Shown here: one piece after another, positions 42,077 through 51,286 of the stretch | How the letters are laid out: each line of letters opens with the position of its first letter | Position numbering within the stretch: position 1 is the stretch's first letter | Source: TMED27 sp964350435 | GTDB lineage: Bacteria; Pseudomonadota; Alphaproteobacteria; Micavibrionales; Micavibrionaceae | DNA length: 64,000 nt | Assembly: GCA_964350435.1 (NCBI GenBank) | Contig: CAYGJS010000006.1 | Location: 25,916-89,915, forward strand | Reading direction: 5' to 3' | Translations under genes and position numbers: made by a program | Notes under the pieces: model-generated | Database searches by the model: none | The model's input: only the letters and a program-made list of their open reading frames with translations | Told to the model about the DNA's origin: nothing

Positions 42077-43216
42077 ATGGATTTATTTGGAGAGCCGCCA
42101 CCACCTGAATCCTCCCCCGAAAAAGAAGACGCGCCCCTTCTTGAAACACAAACGCAAGAGCCAGGCCTTACCCATCCTCGCTTATCAAACATATGCATCG
42201 GTCACGCCCGCGCAGAAAGGCACCTGCAATCCCTGTTTTCCGAAAACAAACTCCCCCATGGCCTTGTATTTTCAGGCGCAAAAGGGATCGGCAAATCCAC
42301 CTTCGCCTTTCGCTTTGCCCGCTATGTCCTGAAATATGGCCAAAAGGATTCCAGCCAAAGCGCAATGTTTGCCGCTACCCCCGAAATTTTCCCGCAAAAC
42401 ATGGATGTACCTTCGGATGATAGAATATCAAGACTTATTTCGGCGCAAGCGCATCCGGACCTGTTGGTCATCGAACCCGAAAAAGCCATACTTTCGGTAG
42501 ATGAAATACGCCGCATCATGCCATTTTTGCGTATGACAGCCTCGGAGGGTGGCTGGCGCATCGTCATCATTGATAATGCCGACACCATGAACCGCGCTGC
42601 GCAAAACGCACTGCTCAAAATCCTTGAAGAACCGCCAGAAAACACTCTCATCATCCTGATAGCCCATAGGGCAGGGATGCTCATCCCGACAATCAAATCC
42701 AGAACCCAGACTGTTCGTTTTTCAACGCCCTCTGCGACGGACTTTGAACACATTCTCATTTCTGGCGGGCATGAACTCGACGCCGATCAGCTGGAGACAC
42801 TGTATCATCTCAGTGAGGGGAGCATTGGCACTGCCCTTGAATATATAGATCAGGGCGGGCTGGATACGCTTGCTCGCATTCTCGTAATGCTCGAGAGTTA
42901 TCCGGAATGGGACTGGCCGACACTCCATGTGATAGCTGACGAATTTGCACGAAGCGATCAGGAAACCGCCTATAAAAGCTTCACCCAGCTTATGCTCTTG
43001 TCAATAAAATCCATCCTCCACGCCAAAGCGCGGGGGCAAACGATACAAAGCCCGGTATTGAAAAGTTCCGCCTTTGAGGCACTCCAAAAACAATCTTCAC
43101 TTGAACACTTGCTGAAAATCTGTGAAAACCTAGAGGATCACTTCCGCAAGGTCGAGTTCGCCAACCTCGATAAACGCCAAGGCGTGCTTCAGGCTTTCTC
43201 GATCCTTGCGGCGTAA
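42077..43216 (+). CDS. holB: DNA polymerase III subunit delta'
   Basis: Clamp-loader subunit delta', 379 residues. AAA+ domain with Walker A GAKGIGKS at 67-74, the VDEIRRIMPFLRMTASEGG and DNADTMNRAAQNALLKILEEPP blocks that define HolB/DnaX proteins, and an SRTQTVRF motif corresponding to the SRC arginine-finger region. The N-terminal 30 residues are acidic and proline-rich. The four zinc-binding cysteines of enterobacterial HolB are missing. Confidence 0.93.
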   Translation: MDLFGEPPPPESSPEKEDAPLLETQTQEPGLTHPRLSNICIGHARAERHLQSLFSENKLPHGLVFSGAKGIGKSTFAFRFARYVLKYGQKDSSQSAMFAATPEIFPQNMDVPSDDRISRLISAQAHPDLLVIEPEKAILSVDEIRRIMPFLRMTASEGGWRIVIIDNADTMNRAAQNALLKILEEPPENTLIILIAHRAGMLIPTIKSRTQTVRFSTPSATDFEHILISGGHELDADQLETLYHLSEGSIGTALEYIDQGGLDTLARILVMLESYPEWDWPTLHVIADEFARSDQETAYKSFTQLMLLSIKSILHAKARGQTIQSPVLKSSAFEALQKQSSLEHLLKICENLEDHFRKVEFANLDKRQGVLQAFSILAA

Positions 43217-43240
43217 ACCCTCTAGCGCAACTGGATTTTT

Positions 43241-44821
43241 ATGACTGAAAAGACGCCCTTTTATATCACCACCGCCATATCCTACGTCAACGGCGTGCCG
43301 CATTTGGGCCACGCCTATGAGGTGATCCTGACCGATGTTATGGCCCGCTTCCAACGCCTTGACGGGCGCGAGGTTTATTTCCTCACCGGCACAGACGAAC
43401 ACGGCGAAAAAGTCGCAAAGACTGCCGAAGACAACGGCATGAGTCCCAAAGAATTCGCCGACAAAAACGCCGCAACGTTCTTGAAAATGACGGACACCCT
43501 CAATATCTCGAACAATGACTTCATCCGCACCTCAGAAGATCGCCACTACAAGGCCTCTCAGGCTATTTGGAAAACCCTGAAGGATAAGGGTGATATAGAA
43601 CTCGGGAAATATCAGGGCTGGTATTCTATCGGTGATGAAGCCTATTTCACCGAGGATGAACTCCGCACAGCCGAAAATGGAGATAAATTCACCGCCGATG
43701 GAAAACCCGTAAAATGGGTGGAGGAATCCAGTTATTTCTTCAAGTTATCAAACTATACTGAGAAACTGCTTGAATATTACGAGGCGCATCCTGAGTTCAT
43801 TGAACCGTCATCTCGGCGCAACGAAATCATCTCTTTTGTAAAGCAGGAGGGCGGCCTCAAGGATCTTTCTGTTTCCCGCCATAAAGACCGCCTGAAATGG
43901 GGCATTCCCGTGCCGGGTGATGAAGACCATGTCATGTATGTCTGGCTCGACGCGCTCACAAATTACCTGACCGGGATCGGCTATCCTGATCTGAAATGCG
44001 ATCAATACAACACATTCTGGCCTGCCGATTTCCATGTGATCGGCAAGGACATCATCCGATTCCACTGTATTTACTGGCCGGCTTTCCTGATGGCGGCTGA
44101 TCTGCCACTTCCCAAAACCGTATTTGCCCATGGGTTCATCAATGTTCACGGCGAAAAAATGTCCAAATCCATCGGCAATGTGCTCTCGCCCGATGGGCTG
44201 GTCGAAAGTTTCGGTCTGGATCAAATCCGATATTTCCTGATGCGCGAAATTCCGCACGGGCAAGACGGAAATTTCAGTCATGAACAGGCAGTAACCCGCA
44301 TCAACGCGGATCTTGCAAACGGGCTAGGCAATCTGGCGCAGCGTACGCTTTCCATCATTCATAAAAACTGTGATGCCAAGATTCCTGAATGCGGAGCCTT
44401 AACAGAAGAAGATAAGCACCTGATTAAACAGAGCTTTGAAGTTTTGGGTCAAGTGCGTGAAGATATGAATGCATTTAAGGTTCACCGCGCCTTGGAGAAA
44501 ATCTGGGTTGTAGTATCGGCGGCCAATGGCTATGTGGACGCGCAAGCTCCGTGGGCATTGAAAAATGATAACCCTGAACGGATGAAAACAGTGCTGTTTA
44601 TTCTTGCTGAAGTGATCCGCAGGCTGGCCATTTTGACCCTTCCAGTGACACCCGATGCCTCAGGAAAACTTCTCGACCAACTCAAAATCCCTCAGGAAAG
44701 CCGTAATTTCGCCCATATCAATCCTGAAATAGAAACAAAATCAGGCGTCGAAATCAACAAACCCGAAGGCGTTTTTCCGCGTATTGTAGAGCCCGCAGCA
44801 AATGAGGGCGAGGCGGCATAA
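43241..44821 (+). CDS. metG: methionyl-tRNA synthetase
   Basis: Class I aminoacyl-tRNA synthetase, 526 residues. The HIGH-type motif is His21-Leu-Gly-His24 in VPHLGHAYE, the KMSKS motif is in VHGEKMSKSIGNVL around residue 305, followed by the anticodon-binding helical domain. The zinc-knuckle cysteines of the long type are not seen. The C-terminal tRNA-binding domain is absent; a free-standing homologue of that domain is encoded at 32883. It overlaps the tatD-family start by one base. Confidence 0.96.
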   Translation: MTEKTPFYITTAISYVNGVPHLGHAYEVILTDVMARFQRLDGREVYFLTGTDEHGEKVAKTAEDNGMSPKEFADKNAATFLKMTDTLNISNNDFIRTSEDRHYKASQAIWKTLKDKGDIELGKYQGWYSIGDEAYFTEDELRTAENGDKFTADGKPVKWVEESSYFFKLSNYTEKLLEYYEAHPEFIEPSSRRNEIISFVKQEGGLKDLSVSRHKDRLKWGIPVPGDEDHVMYVWLDALTNYLTGIGYPDLKCDQYNTFWPADFHVIGKDIIRFHCIYWPAFLMAADLPLPKTVFAHGFINVHGEKMSKSIGNVLSPDGLVESFGLDQIRYFLMREIPHGQDGNFSHEQAVTRINADLANGLGNLAQRTLSIIHKNCDAKIPECGALTEEDKHLIKQSFEVLGQVREDMNAFKVHRALEKIWVVVSAANGYVDAQAPWALKNDNPERMKTVLFILAEVIRRLAILTLPVTPDASGKLLDQLKIPQESRNFAHINPEIETKSGVEINKPEGVFPRIVEPAANEGEAA

Positions 44822-45612
44822 TGTGGATCGATTCCCATTGTCACCTCAATCATGGACGCTTTGAAGGCCGCAATCCGCAGGACATTGCTCACGAAGCCTT
44901 CTCACAGCATGTCGACGGCATGCTCACCATTTGCTGCCGCATTTCCGAAGAACTCCCTACGCTGCTCGAAATAGCAGATTCGCACGATAAAATCTGGTGT
45001 ACAGTCGGCACGCACCCGCATGACGCGAGCAAACCCAATGAAATCGCGATATCCCAAGATGAGCTGGTGCGCCTTGCAAACGCAAGCCCCAACATCGTCG
45101 GAATCGGCGAAAGCGGCCTCGATTATTATTACGATTACGCAGGCCGCAAAGATCAGGCCGTCTCCTTCCGAAAACATATCCGTGCTTGCATAGAAACAGG
45201 CCTGCCCTTGATCGTCCACGCCAGAGACGCAGACGAAGACATCGCGGCAATCCTCAAAGAGGAGGGGCAGGGGACAAATCTGAAAGGTGTGATGCATTGC
45301 TTCTCATCAGGCGCAAAACTCGCAGAAGTTGCTCTTGCACTCGGTTTTTACCTCTCCTTTTCCGGAATTGTAACCTTCCCGAGCGCGAAAGACCTGCAAG
45401 ATATCGCCAAATCCACACCCGATAATCGCATTTTGGTAGAAACCGACGCGCCTTTCCTCGCGCCCGTCCCACACCGTGGAAAAATAAATCATCCGTCCTA
45501 TGTCCATCATACAGGTCAATTTTTGGCCAAACTCCGAGAGCAGGAAACCGCAGATTTTGCTAAACAAACCACCGATAATTTTTTCACGCTGTTTGATAGA
45601 GCCAAAACATGA
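44821..45612 (+). CDS. tatD: TatD-family metal-dependent deoxyribonuclease
   Basis: TIM-barrel hydrolase, 263 residues. Metal ligands are visible in WIDSHCHLN (residues 2-10), GESGLDYYY (Glu), LIVHARDAD, MHCFSSG and the C-terminal VETDAPFL. Members (YcfH type) have 3'-5' exonuclease activity and are common between metG and the MBL-hydrolase gene. It overlaps the next gene by four bases. Confidence 0.93.
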   Translation: MWIDSHCHLNHGRFEGRNPQDIAHEAFSQHVDGMLTICCRISEELPTLLEIADSHDKIWCTVGTHPHDASKPNEIAISQDELVRLANASPNIVGIGESGLDYYYDYAGRKDQAVSFRKHIRACIETGLPLIVHARDADEDIAAILKEEGQGTNLKGVMHCFSSGAKLAEVALALGFYLSFSGIVTFPSAKDLQDIAKSTPDNRILVETDAPFLAPVPHRGKINHPSYVHHTGQFLAKLREQETADFAKQTTDNFFTLFDRAKT

Positions 45613-46403
45613 ATGAATTGAAAATAACAATTTTAGGGTGTGGAAATTCAACGGGCATACCAGCCATCGGCAATCATTGGGGGGCGTGCGACCCGAATGA
45701 GCCAAAAAACCTGAGATCACGCTCCAGCATTGCTGTGCAGAGTAAAAACACAACTCTCGTTATCGATACCGGCCCTGATTTTCGCAACCAGATCAACAGC
45801 GCAAACATAAAGCATATTGACGCAGTGCTCTACACGCACCACCACAGCGATCATGTAAACGGCATAGATGAACTGCGCGTTGTGCGTTTTCGCGGCCAAA
45901 AACTGGTTGATATATATCTCAGTCAAGAAACCTTTGACGATATCTCGCCGCGCTTTGATTATATGTTCAGCGGCGGCAAAATCGACCTCTATCCGCCTAT
46001 TGTAACCCCGCATATTTTCAAACCAGAGGATTACGGGAAAAATAAAAGAGCAGGGGATATCAGCTTTGTTCCGTTCCTCCAAGACCACGGTACTTGCGAA
46101 TCCGTCGGCTACTGCTTCGGCGATTTCGCCTACAGCCTTGATATTCTGACCCTTGATGATACAGCCATTGAAACCATAAAAGGCATATCGACATGGGTTG
46201 TCGACGCCGCCGCCTATAATCAGGATGGCAACAAAGTCCACGCCAATCTCAAAACCATCTACGCTCTGAACAAAAAGATCTGCGCAAAGCGGGTCATCCT
46301 CAGCAGCCTGTCCCTTTCAATGGATTATCAAACCCTGCTCAGTGAACTTCCCAAAGGCTATGAGCCCGCCTATGATGGTTTGACTTTTACTGCTAAAGCC
46401 TAA
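45609..46403 (+). CDS. PhnP-like MBL-fold metallohydrolase
   Basis: Metallo-beta-lactamase-fold phosphodiesterase of the PhnP/YcfH-linked group, 264 residues. The zinc motif is YTHHHSDHVNGIDEL; further ligands are LQDHG (His) and the Asp in TWVVDAAAYN. The N-terminal GCGNSTGIPAIGNHWGACDP is typical. Some relatives act on cyclic phosphates, but the substrate is not known here. It is the last gene of the tmk-to-MBL run. Confidence 0.88.
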   Translation: MNELKITILGCGNSTGIPAIGNHWGACDPNEPKNLRSRSSIAVQSKNTTLVIDTGPDFRNQINSANIKHIDAVLYTHHHSDHVNGIDELRVVRFRGQKLVDIYLSQETFDDISPRFDYMFSGGKIDLYPPIVTPHIFKPEDYGKNKRAGDISFVPFLQDHGTCESVGYCFGDFAYSLDILTLDDTAIETIKGISTWVVDAAAYNQDGNKVHANLKTIYALNKKICAKRVILSSLSLSMDYQTLLSELPKGYEPAYDGLTFTAKA

Positions 46404-46414
46404 ACATTACATCC

Positions 46415-47146
46415 ATGAACCAAGCCCTAAACAGCATAGACCAAGCCAAAGCTTTAAAAGCCGCCTATGGGACTTTAGAAGCGCAAGACCTCATCGCCGC
46501 CATTTCCAAGGAATTTGGTGAAAGCCTGACGATGGTGTCGTCCTTCGGCGCGGAGAGTGCGCTGTTGCTCCACATGGCGAGCGAAGTCGACAAAAATATG
46601 GCGATTACTTTTCTAGATACAAAAAAACTCTTTCCTGAAACACTGGCCTATCGGGACACCCTCGCGCAGATCCTCGGCCTCTCCAATATCCGCACTATTT
46701 ACCCTGATTATAACGACATCCAGCGTGCCGATCCTGAAGGTGATCTTTGGGATCGTGATACCCGAGGGTGCTGTGCAATCCGCAAAGTCCTGCCGTTGCA
46801 GCGCGCCCTCAAACCCTATAAAGCGTGGATCACAGGGCGCAAACGCCACCAAGGCGGCCTCCGTGAAGACCTGCCGCTAATCGAGGCCTTTGAAGGCCGC
46901 GTCAAAATTAACCCGCTCGCAAACTGGGATCGCGATAAAATCTGGGCCGAGTTCAAGAGGCGCAATCTCCCCACACACCCGCTCTTCGATCAGGGCTATC
47001 TCTCGATTGGCTGCGCCCCCGCGAAGTGTACGTCTTTACCGACAGACCCCAATAACCCGCGAAGCGGCAGATGGGCAGGCGAAGACAAAGAAGAATGCGG
47101 CATCCATCTCGGCGCCGATGGAAAATGGGTGCGCTCTAACGCCTAA
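46415..47146 (+). CDS. cysH: phosphoadenylyl/adenylyl-sulfate reductase CysH with altered cysteine spacing
   Basis: Assimilatory sulfate reduction enzyme, reducing (P)APS to sulfite. PP-loop-like site MVSSFGAESALLL, the Cys-Cys pair in DTRGCCAIRKVLPL and the C-terminal catalytic Cys in KEECGIHLG are present. The Cys-Cys pair suggests the [4Fe-4S]-containing APS-reductase type. The second ligand pair, normally CxxC (as in GCAPCT), reads CAPAKC, a C-x4-C spacing. 243 residues. No cysI/cysN/cysD nearby. Its TAA and the stop of the methyltransferase overlap by four bases, tail to tail. Confidence 0.9.
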   Translation: MNQALNSIDQAKALKAAYGTLEAQDLIAAISKEFGESLTMVSSFGAESALLLHMASEVDKNMAITFLDTKKLFPETLAYRDTLAQILGLSNIRTIYPDYNDIQRADPEGDLWDRDTRGCCAIRKVLPLQRALKPYKAWITGRKRHQGGLREDLPLIEAFEGRVKINPLANWDRDKIWAEFKRRNLPTHPLFDQGYLSIGCAPAKCTSLPTDPNNPRSGRWAGEDKEECGIHLGADGKWVRSNA

Positions 47147-47928
47147 GCCTTGCGCTGCGCGAGAAAATGCCAACCTACACTATGCTCAGGATTCTCTTTC
47201 GCATACCGAATCTTCCAATTCTGCGACGCCTTATAAAGCTTCGGGCTAATCACCGCCGTTAACGAGAGCGGCCCGTGAATGGGCAAAGACGGCACAAGCG
47301 GATGCAAAGGCGTGGCAATCATAAGAGAAGCGGCTTCCAGTTCCTCTTGCAGAGTTTCCTCCGAATATTCAATCTTGTGATCTTCATCATCGCGGCTGTC
47401 AATTCCGTGAGCCCGCTGCCATTTCTTCCACGGCGTATTGGTGTTGGGGATAGAGATATAAAGCCGCCCATCAGGTTTTAAAACCCGCTGCAACTCCGCC
47501 AAAATCCCTTCCCGGTTATGGAGGTGTTCGAGCACATTTGAAAAATTAATAATATCAACGCTGTTATCCGGAATATCGATCTTGGCTTTCTCAAGGTCGC
47601 ACTCAAAAATCGTGTACTTACCTGCATAATCCTTCATTCGGTCATGCGAAATCGCTATCGCGTTCTGATCTTTCTCCGCCCCGTATACATGCGAAGCCCC
47701 TTTTTCCAGCGCATACAGCAAATCAGACCCGCTGCCCGACCCTATATCCAGAAACACCATGCCATGAAAAAACAGCTTATGCAAAGAAGCATTGCGGTTA
47801 TCGTCATACAGGTGTTTGGGGTGTATCGCGCGATCAGACCTGCCGGTCCATTTCATCGCCCGCATAGAGAGCGATGTGAGTTTCTTATCCTGCCACTTCA
47901 AAAAGCGTATCAGAGTCTTAATCAGCAT
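47143..47928 (-). CDS. class I SAM-dependent methyltransferase
   Basis: 261-residue soluble methyltransferase. SAM motif I is VFLDIGSGSGSDLLYALEKG (about residues 56-75), followed by an acidic residue ending strand 2 (YGAEKD) and the motif 4-like IINFSNVLEHL. The pattern resembles UbiE/Methyltransf_11-type enzymes. It is the last gene of the glycan run and overlaps pseG by 11 bases, so it may O- or N-methylate the sugar or a precursor. That role is inferred from position. Confidence 0.8.
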   Translation of the reverse strand: MLIKTLIRFLKWQDKKLTSLSMRAMKWTGRSDRAIHPKHLYDDNRNASLHKLFFHGMVFLDIGSGSGSDLLYALEKGASHVYGAEKDQNAIAISHDRMKDYAGKYTIFECDLEKAKIDIPDNSVDIINFSNVLEHLHNREGILAELQRVLKPDGRLYISIPNTNTPWKKWQRAHGIDSRDDEDHKIEYSEETLQEELEAASLMIATPLHPLVPSLPIHGPLSLTAVISPKLYKASQNWKIRYAKENPEHSVGWHFLAQRKA

Positions 47929-48994
47929 CGAGAATTTCTAAAACTTTCTGCGCCCCGTGTCCATCACATATGCTGGCCGCTTTCACCGACATTTCCTGCA
48001 AATCATCAACTCTCAAAGCATTAAAACGCTGCCCTATATCCTGCGCGCTCACATCACTCCACCATCCCAGATTATAAACCGCCCCCGCATCATGAAGCTT
48101 TTGGGCAATCATTTTCTGGTTCTCGGCAATTTCAATAACAAATGTCGGCAACCCCAAACAGCACCGCTCCCAGGACATCGTCCCGCCGGCGCCATAGGCG
48201 ATATCGGCTTCAATCATCAAATCTTCGACATTCGGGCAGTCCAGATGAATATGCACGCTATGATGAGATTGAAACTCCTGTACGTCTTTCAAATGCATCG
48301 CTTTTGAAGACAGAATAATATTGATTTTTAAGGGGCCTTCCACCTCCTCCAAACCCTGTAACACAAGCCCAGTAGTGTTTTCAGGATCTCCACTGCCCAA
48401 GCAGATAAAAATATTTTCAATCTTCTTCAAAGACTTACGCTTGTTAAGAGCCGCTTGGCGTTTTTTTGCAAATATATCCCGCAGCAGCATATACGCGCTG
48501 CCGCAAAGTTTGAGCGAGGAGGGGGCAACTCTATTATAATCTTCAGGCGCACGATCATATGTTTGATCAAGAACAATGTCGCAATCCAGCGGTCTGTCTG
48601 CTAAATCATCAATAACGAATATACGAGATGCCTTATCCCGAAGGTGAGTATGCCAGCGCGCATCAATGCCGTAATGATCAACGATAAGCATATCGCAGTA
48701 TTCAAAGGCCTCAGAAGTATCCTGAGCATCCATAAGCCAATCAACGCCAAGCCAGTGCGCATGGGGCGGCGACTGTTCATTGCTCTGAACCAGCATAGTT
48801 TCGGGAGCGGGTAGCAAAGATAGAGAAAAGCCTTTATCGGCAATAATGCCCGCAAAATGATTTTCAAACCCCCGCGAAATAAACTGAACGCCCCAGCCTG
48901 CACCGCGCAACTTCTCCGCCAAGGTCAGGCAGCGCATAATATGCCCTATGCCGATGAAGGGCGCACCATCAACCCTGAAAACCGCGCGCTTCAT
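47918..48994 (-). CDS. pseG: PseG-like UDP-sugar hydrolase
   Basis: 358-residue GT-B-fold hydrolase that releases UDP from 2,4-diacetamido-trideoxy sugars before condensation to a nonulosonic acid. The N-terminal RVDGAPFIGIGHIMRCLTLA is the PseG hallmark (general-base His in GIGHIMR). The C-terminal nucleotide-binding half has YGAGGTMSWERCCLGLPTFV. Whether the substrate is the pseudaminate (altrose) or legionaminate (mannose) precursor cannot be told from sequence. It sits 4 bases after the aminotransferase gene. Confidence 0.88.
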   Translation of the reverse strand: MKRAVFRVDGAPFIGIGHIMRCLTLAEKLRGAGWGVQFISRGFENHFAGIIADKGFSLSLLPAPETMLVQSNEQSPPHAHWLGVDWLMDAQDTSEAFEYCDMLIVDHYGIDARWHTHLRDKASRIFVIDDLADRPLDCDIVLDQTYDRAPEDYNRVAPSSLKLCGSAYMLLRDIFAKKRQAALNKRKSLKKIENIFICLGSGDPENTTGLVLQGLEEVEGPLKINIILSSKAMHLKDVQEFQSHHSVHIHLDCPNVEDLMIEADIAYGAGGTMSWERCCLGLPTFVIEIAENQKMIAQKLHDAGAVYNLGWWSDVSAQDIGQRFNALRVDDLQEMSVKAASICDGHGAQKVLEILDAD

Positions 48995-48998
48995 GGAT

Positions 48999-50291
48999 TT
49001 AAGCCGCCTGCCGCACCGTGAACACAGGGCGGATAAGATTCATATCCATACGGCTATCCAGATCAGGCGCTTTGAGGGCATCAACGATTTTTTCAAGCGC
49101 CGCGTCATAAGCCGCAAGCACTTGCTCTATATCCGCCTGATTATGTGCATAGCAGATATTATGACTGCCCGCCGCGAGCACGCCATGCGAAATCATTTCC
49201 TTCAGGAACAATGTCTTCACAGCCTCTTTAGACCCATGCGGATGATCAGAGAATTGGAACAACTTCCAAGACGGATGCCCAACAAGTTTAAAATAGGGTT
49301 CCAGCCCCGCATCTTTGATCTTCGCGGTTACGGCGTCAAAAATCTCTGTCCCCGTTTTATTGATGGTATAAATCACCGGCTCATTAATAAACTTATCAAG
49401 CACCGCGCTCGATGCAGCCAATGACAAGGCTTCACCGCCAAATGTTGATGAATAGAAAATTTCATTCATCAGATTCATTATATCGGCGCGCCCCAAAATA
49501 GCAGCAATCGGCATGCCATTGCCCATCGCCTTGCCGAAACAGGCAAGATCAGGGGTGACGCCAAACAGCTCCTGCGCCCCGCCATTGGCAAAACGGAAAC
49601 CGGTAATCACCTCGTCAAATACCAAAATCGCGCCATGCTTATGCGCCATATCTTTGACAGACTGCAAATATCCTTCTTGCGGATAGGTCGTGTTCATCGG
49701 CTCCATAATCACCGCGGCCACATTATCCTTATGCTTCTTGAATTCGTCCTCAAGCGCGTTCAGATCATTATAGGCAACTTTGGTCGTAAGCCCGCACACG
49801 GATTTCGGAATGCCGAGATTGCGTACTGTCGCGCCGATATACCAATCCTGCCAGCCGTGATAACCGATAGAAATAATCTGGTCATGCCCCGTATAGGCGC
49901 GGGCGAGCCGAACGGCCGCCGATGTCGCGTCTGTGCCGTTCTTGCCGTATCGCACGCTTTCAGCGCACGGGATCAGATCAATTAATTTCTCCGCCACCTC
50001 AACCTCAAGCTCGGTCGCCAGAGAAAACGAAATCCCTTTATCAAGCTGCGTGCGTATTGCAAGATCAACATCAGGGTCGCGATATCCTAAAACCACAGGC
50101 AGCAAACCGCAAATAAGGTCCACAAATTCATTCCCGTCCACATCCCAAACGCGCCCGCCTTGCCCGCGATCAAGGAAGAGGGGGGAGTGCCCTTCTGGAA
50201 ATTGCTGATAACTCTTCGAAAAGGTTTGGCTGGCAAGGGGAATAGATTTCAATGAGCGTTGAAGCAGCTCCTGGCTCTTGGAAAATTTCAT
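48999..50291 (-). CDS. class III PLP aminotransferase (glutamate-semialdehyde aminomutase-like)
   Basis: 430-residue fold-type I class III aminotransferase. PLP motifs are the Gly-Thr phosphate loop near SVRYGKNGTDAT, Asp in LVFDEVITGFR, and the Schiff-base Lys in ACFGKAMGNGMPIAA. It is most like glutamate-1-semialdehyde 2,1-aminomutase in the table of family motifs, but its position in a sugar operon argues against heme synthesis. A plausible role is amination of a keto-sugar, perhaps of the side chain, after oxidation by the neighbouring Gfo/Idh enzyme, whose stop it overlaps by four bases. Confidence 0.85.
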   Translation of the reverse strand: MKFSKSQELLQRSLKSIPLASQTFSKSYQQFPEGHSPLFLDRGQGGRVWDVDGNEFVDLICGLLPVVLGYRDPDVDLAIRTQLDKGISFSLATELEVEVAEKLIDLIPCAESVRYGKNGTDATSAAVRLARAYTGHDQIISIGYHGWQDWYIGATVRNLGIPKSVCGLTTKVAYNDLNALEDEFKKHKDNVAAVIMEPMNTTYPQEGYLQSVKDMAHKHGAILVFDEVITGFRFANGGAQELFGVTPDLACFGKAMGNGMPIAAILGRADIMNLMNEIFYSSTFGGEALSLAASSAVLDKFINEPVIYTINKTGTEIFDAVTAKIKDAGLEPYFKLVGHPSWKLFQFSDHPHGSKEAVKTLFLKEMISHGVLAAGSHNICYAHNQADIEQVLAAYDAALEKIVDALKAPDLDSRMDMNLIRPVFTVRQAA

Positions 50292-51286
50292 TTCAATGCT
50301 CCTAAAAAATCTTTCATATCAATCCGCGCCCCTGTGTTTGAGGACTCTTTCGCTGCTTTGACCAACGCCAGTGCCTTAAAGCCTTGCGAACCATCGGAAA
50401 GCACAGGATCAGCCTGCCCATTAATAGTGTTCACAAACGCCTGCAAGAGCGAAACATAACATAAATTCATATCCAAATCATGCTCATCAATCAGCGTCTT
50501 CCACACTTGCTCATCTTTATTAAATACCCTGATTTGGCAATGCTCGGGGGATTTTCCCTCGCTCCGCCAGACCACGCTGCCTTCGCTGCCTATAATCTCG
50601 CATCCACGCTGCTTCACCTGCTGCAGGTAATCCAGATGAATTTCGCTGCATACCCCGCTCTCATGGGTGACGGAAATAGCAGCATAATCTTCGGTTTCAA
50701 TTCTCAGATCACTGATCTTGGCCACGCTCGCCGATACATCCTTCGCCGCGCCAAACAGATACTGCAGATAATCCAGCTCATGAATACAATCCATAACAAC
50801 CCCGCCGCCCGTTTCTTCCTTGGCGACATAGAGTGATGTGTAATCAACGCCCACCCGCATATTCGGCAGGTAATTTCCGAATTGCGCCCGCGCAAACAAA
50901 GGCTTACCAATCTCGGTTATACCATCTTGAAGAGCCAAAATCGCTTGGTGATAGCGCATATTGCAAACCACGAACAAACGCTCACCGCCAAGCTCAACAA
51001 GCTCGCGAGCTTGGCTCAAATCATTACAAATAGGCTTTTCCACGAGAACAAACGCGCCCGCAGCCAGAGCCTTCTTCGCCGCCTCATAATGATAGGCGTT
51101 CGGCAAGGCAATAACCACGCCATCTGGCTTTTCCGCCAAAGCCACATCAAGATCCGTATGCGTCGTGCCGTCGAAATCTTTTACGCGCTCAGCATCTTTC
51201 TCACACACCAACACCTCACCAAACGCCCTCGCATTCGCCGCATGACGCTTGCCGATTGATCCATATCCAACAATCAAAAGCTTCAT
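50288..51286 (-). CDS. Gfo/Idh/MocA-family oxidoreductase
   Basis: 332-residue NAD(P)-dependent dehydrogenase. The Rossmann motif is LLIVGYGSIGKRHAAN (residues 3-18), then the family's VEKPICNDLSQA, where the Lys is catalytic, and GGVVMDCIHELDYLQYLFG, with the Asp/His pair of the C-terminal domain. It likely oxidises a sugar hydroxyl to a ketone that the downstream aminotransferase can use. Its start overlaps the cytidylyltransferase stop by one base. Confidence 0.88.
   Translation of the reverse strand: MKLLIVGYGSIGKRHAANARAFGEVLVCEKDAERVKDFDGTTHTDLDVALAEKPDGVVIALPNAYHYEAAKKALAAGAFVLVEKPICNDLSQARELVELGGERLFVVCNMRYHQAILALQDGITEIGKPLFARAQFGNYLPNMRVGVDYTSLYVAKEETGGGVVMDCIHELDYLQYLFGAAKDVSASVAKISDLRIETEDYAAISVTHESGVCSEIHLDYLQQVKQRGCEIIGSEGSVVWRSEGKSPEHCQIRVFNKDEQVWKTLIDEHDLDMNLCYVSLLQAFVNTINGQADPVLSDGSQGFKALALVKAAKESSNTGARIDMKDFLGALK

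Noticed and set aside
48999..50291. hemL, glutamate-1-semialdehyde aminomutase for heme synthesis
   Set aside because: Alphaproteobacteria normally make 5-aminolevulinate with HemA (ALA synthase), and this gene is embedded in sugar genes.
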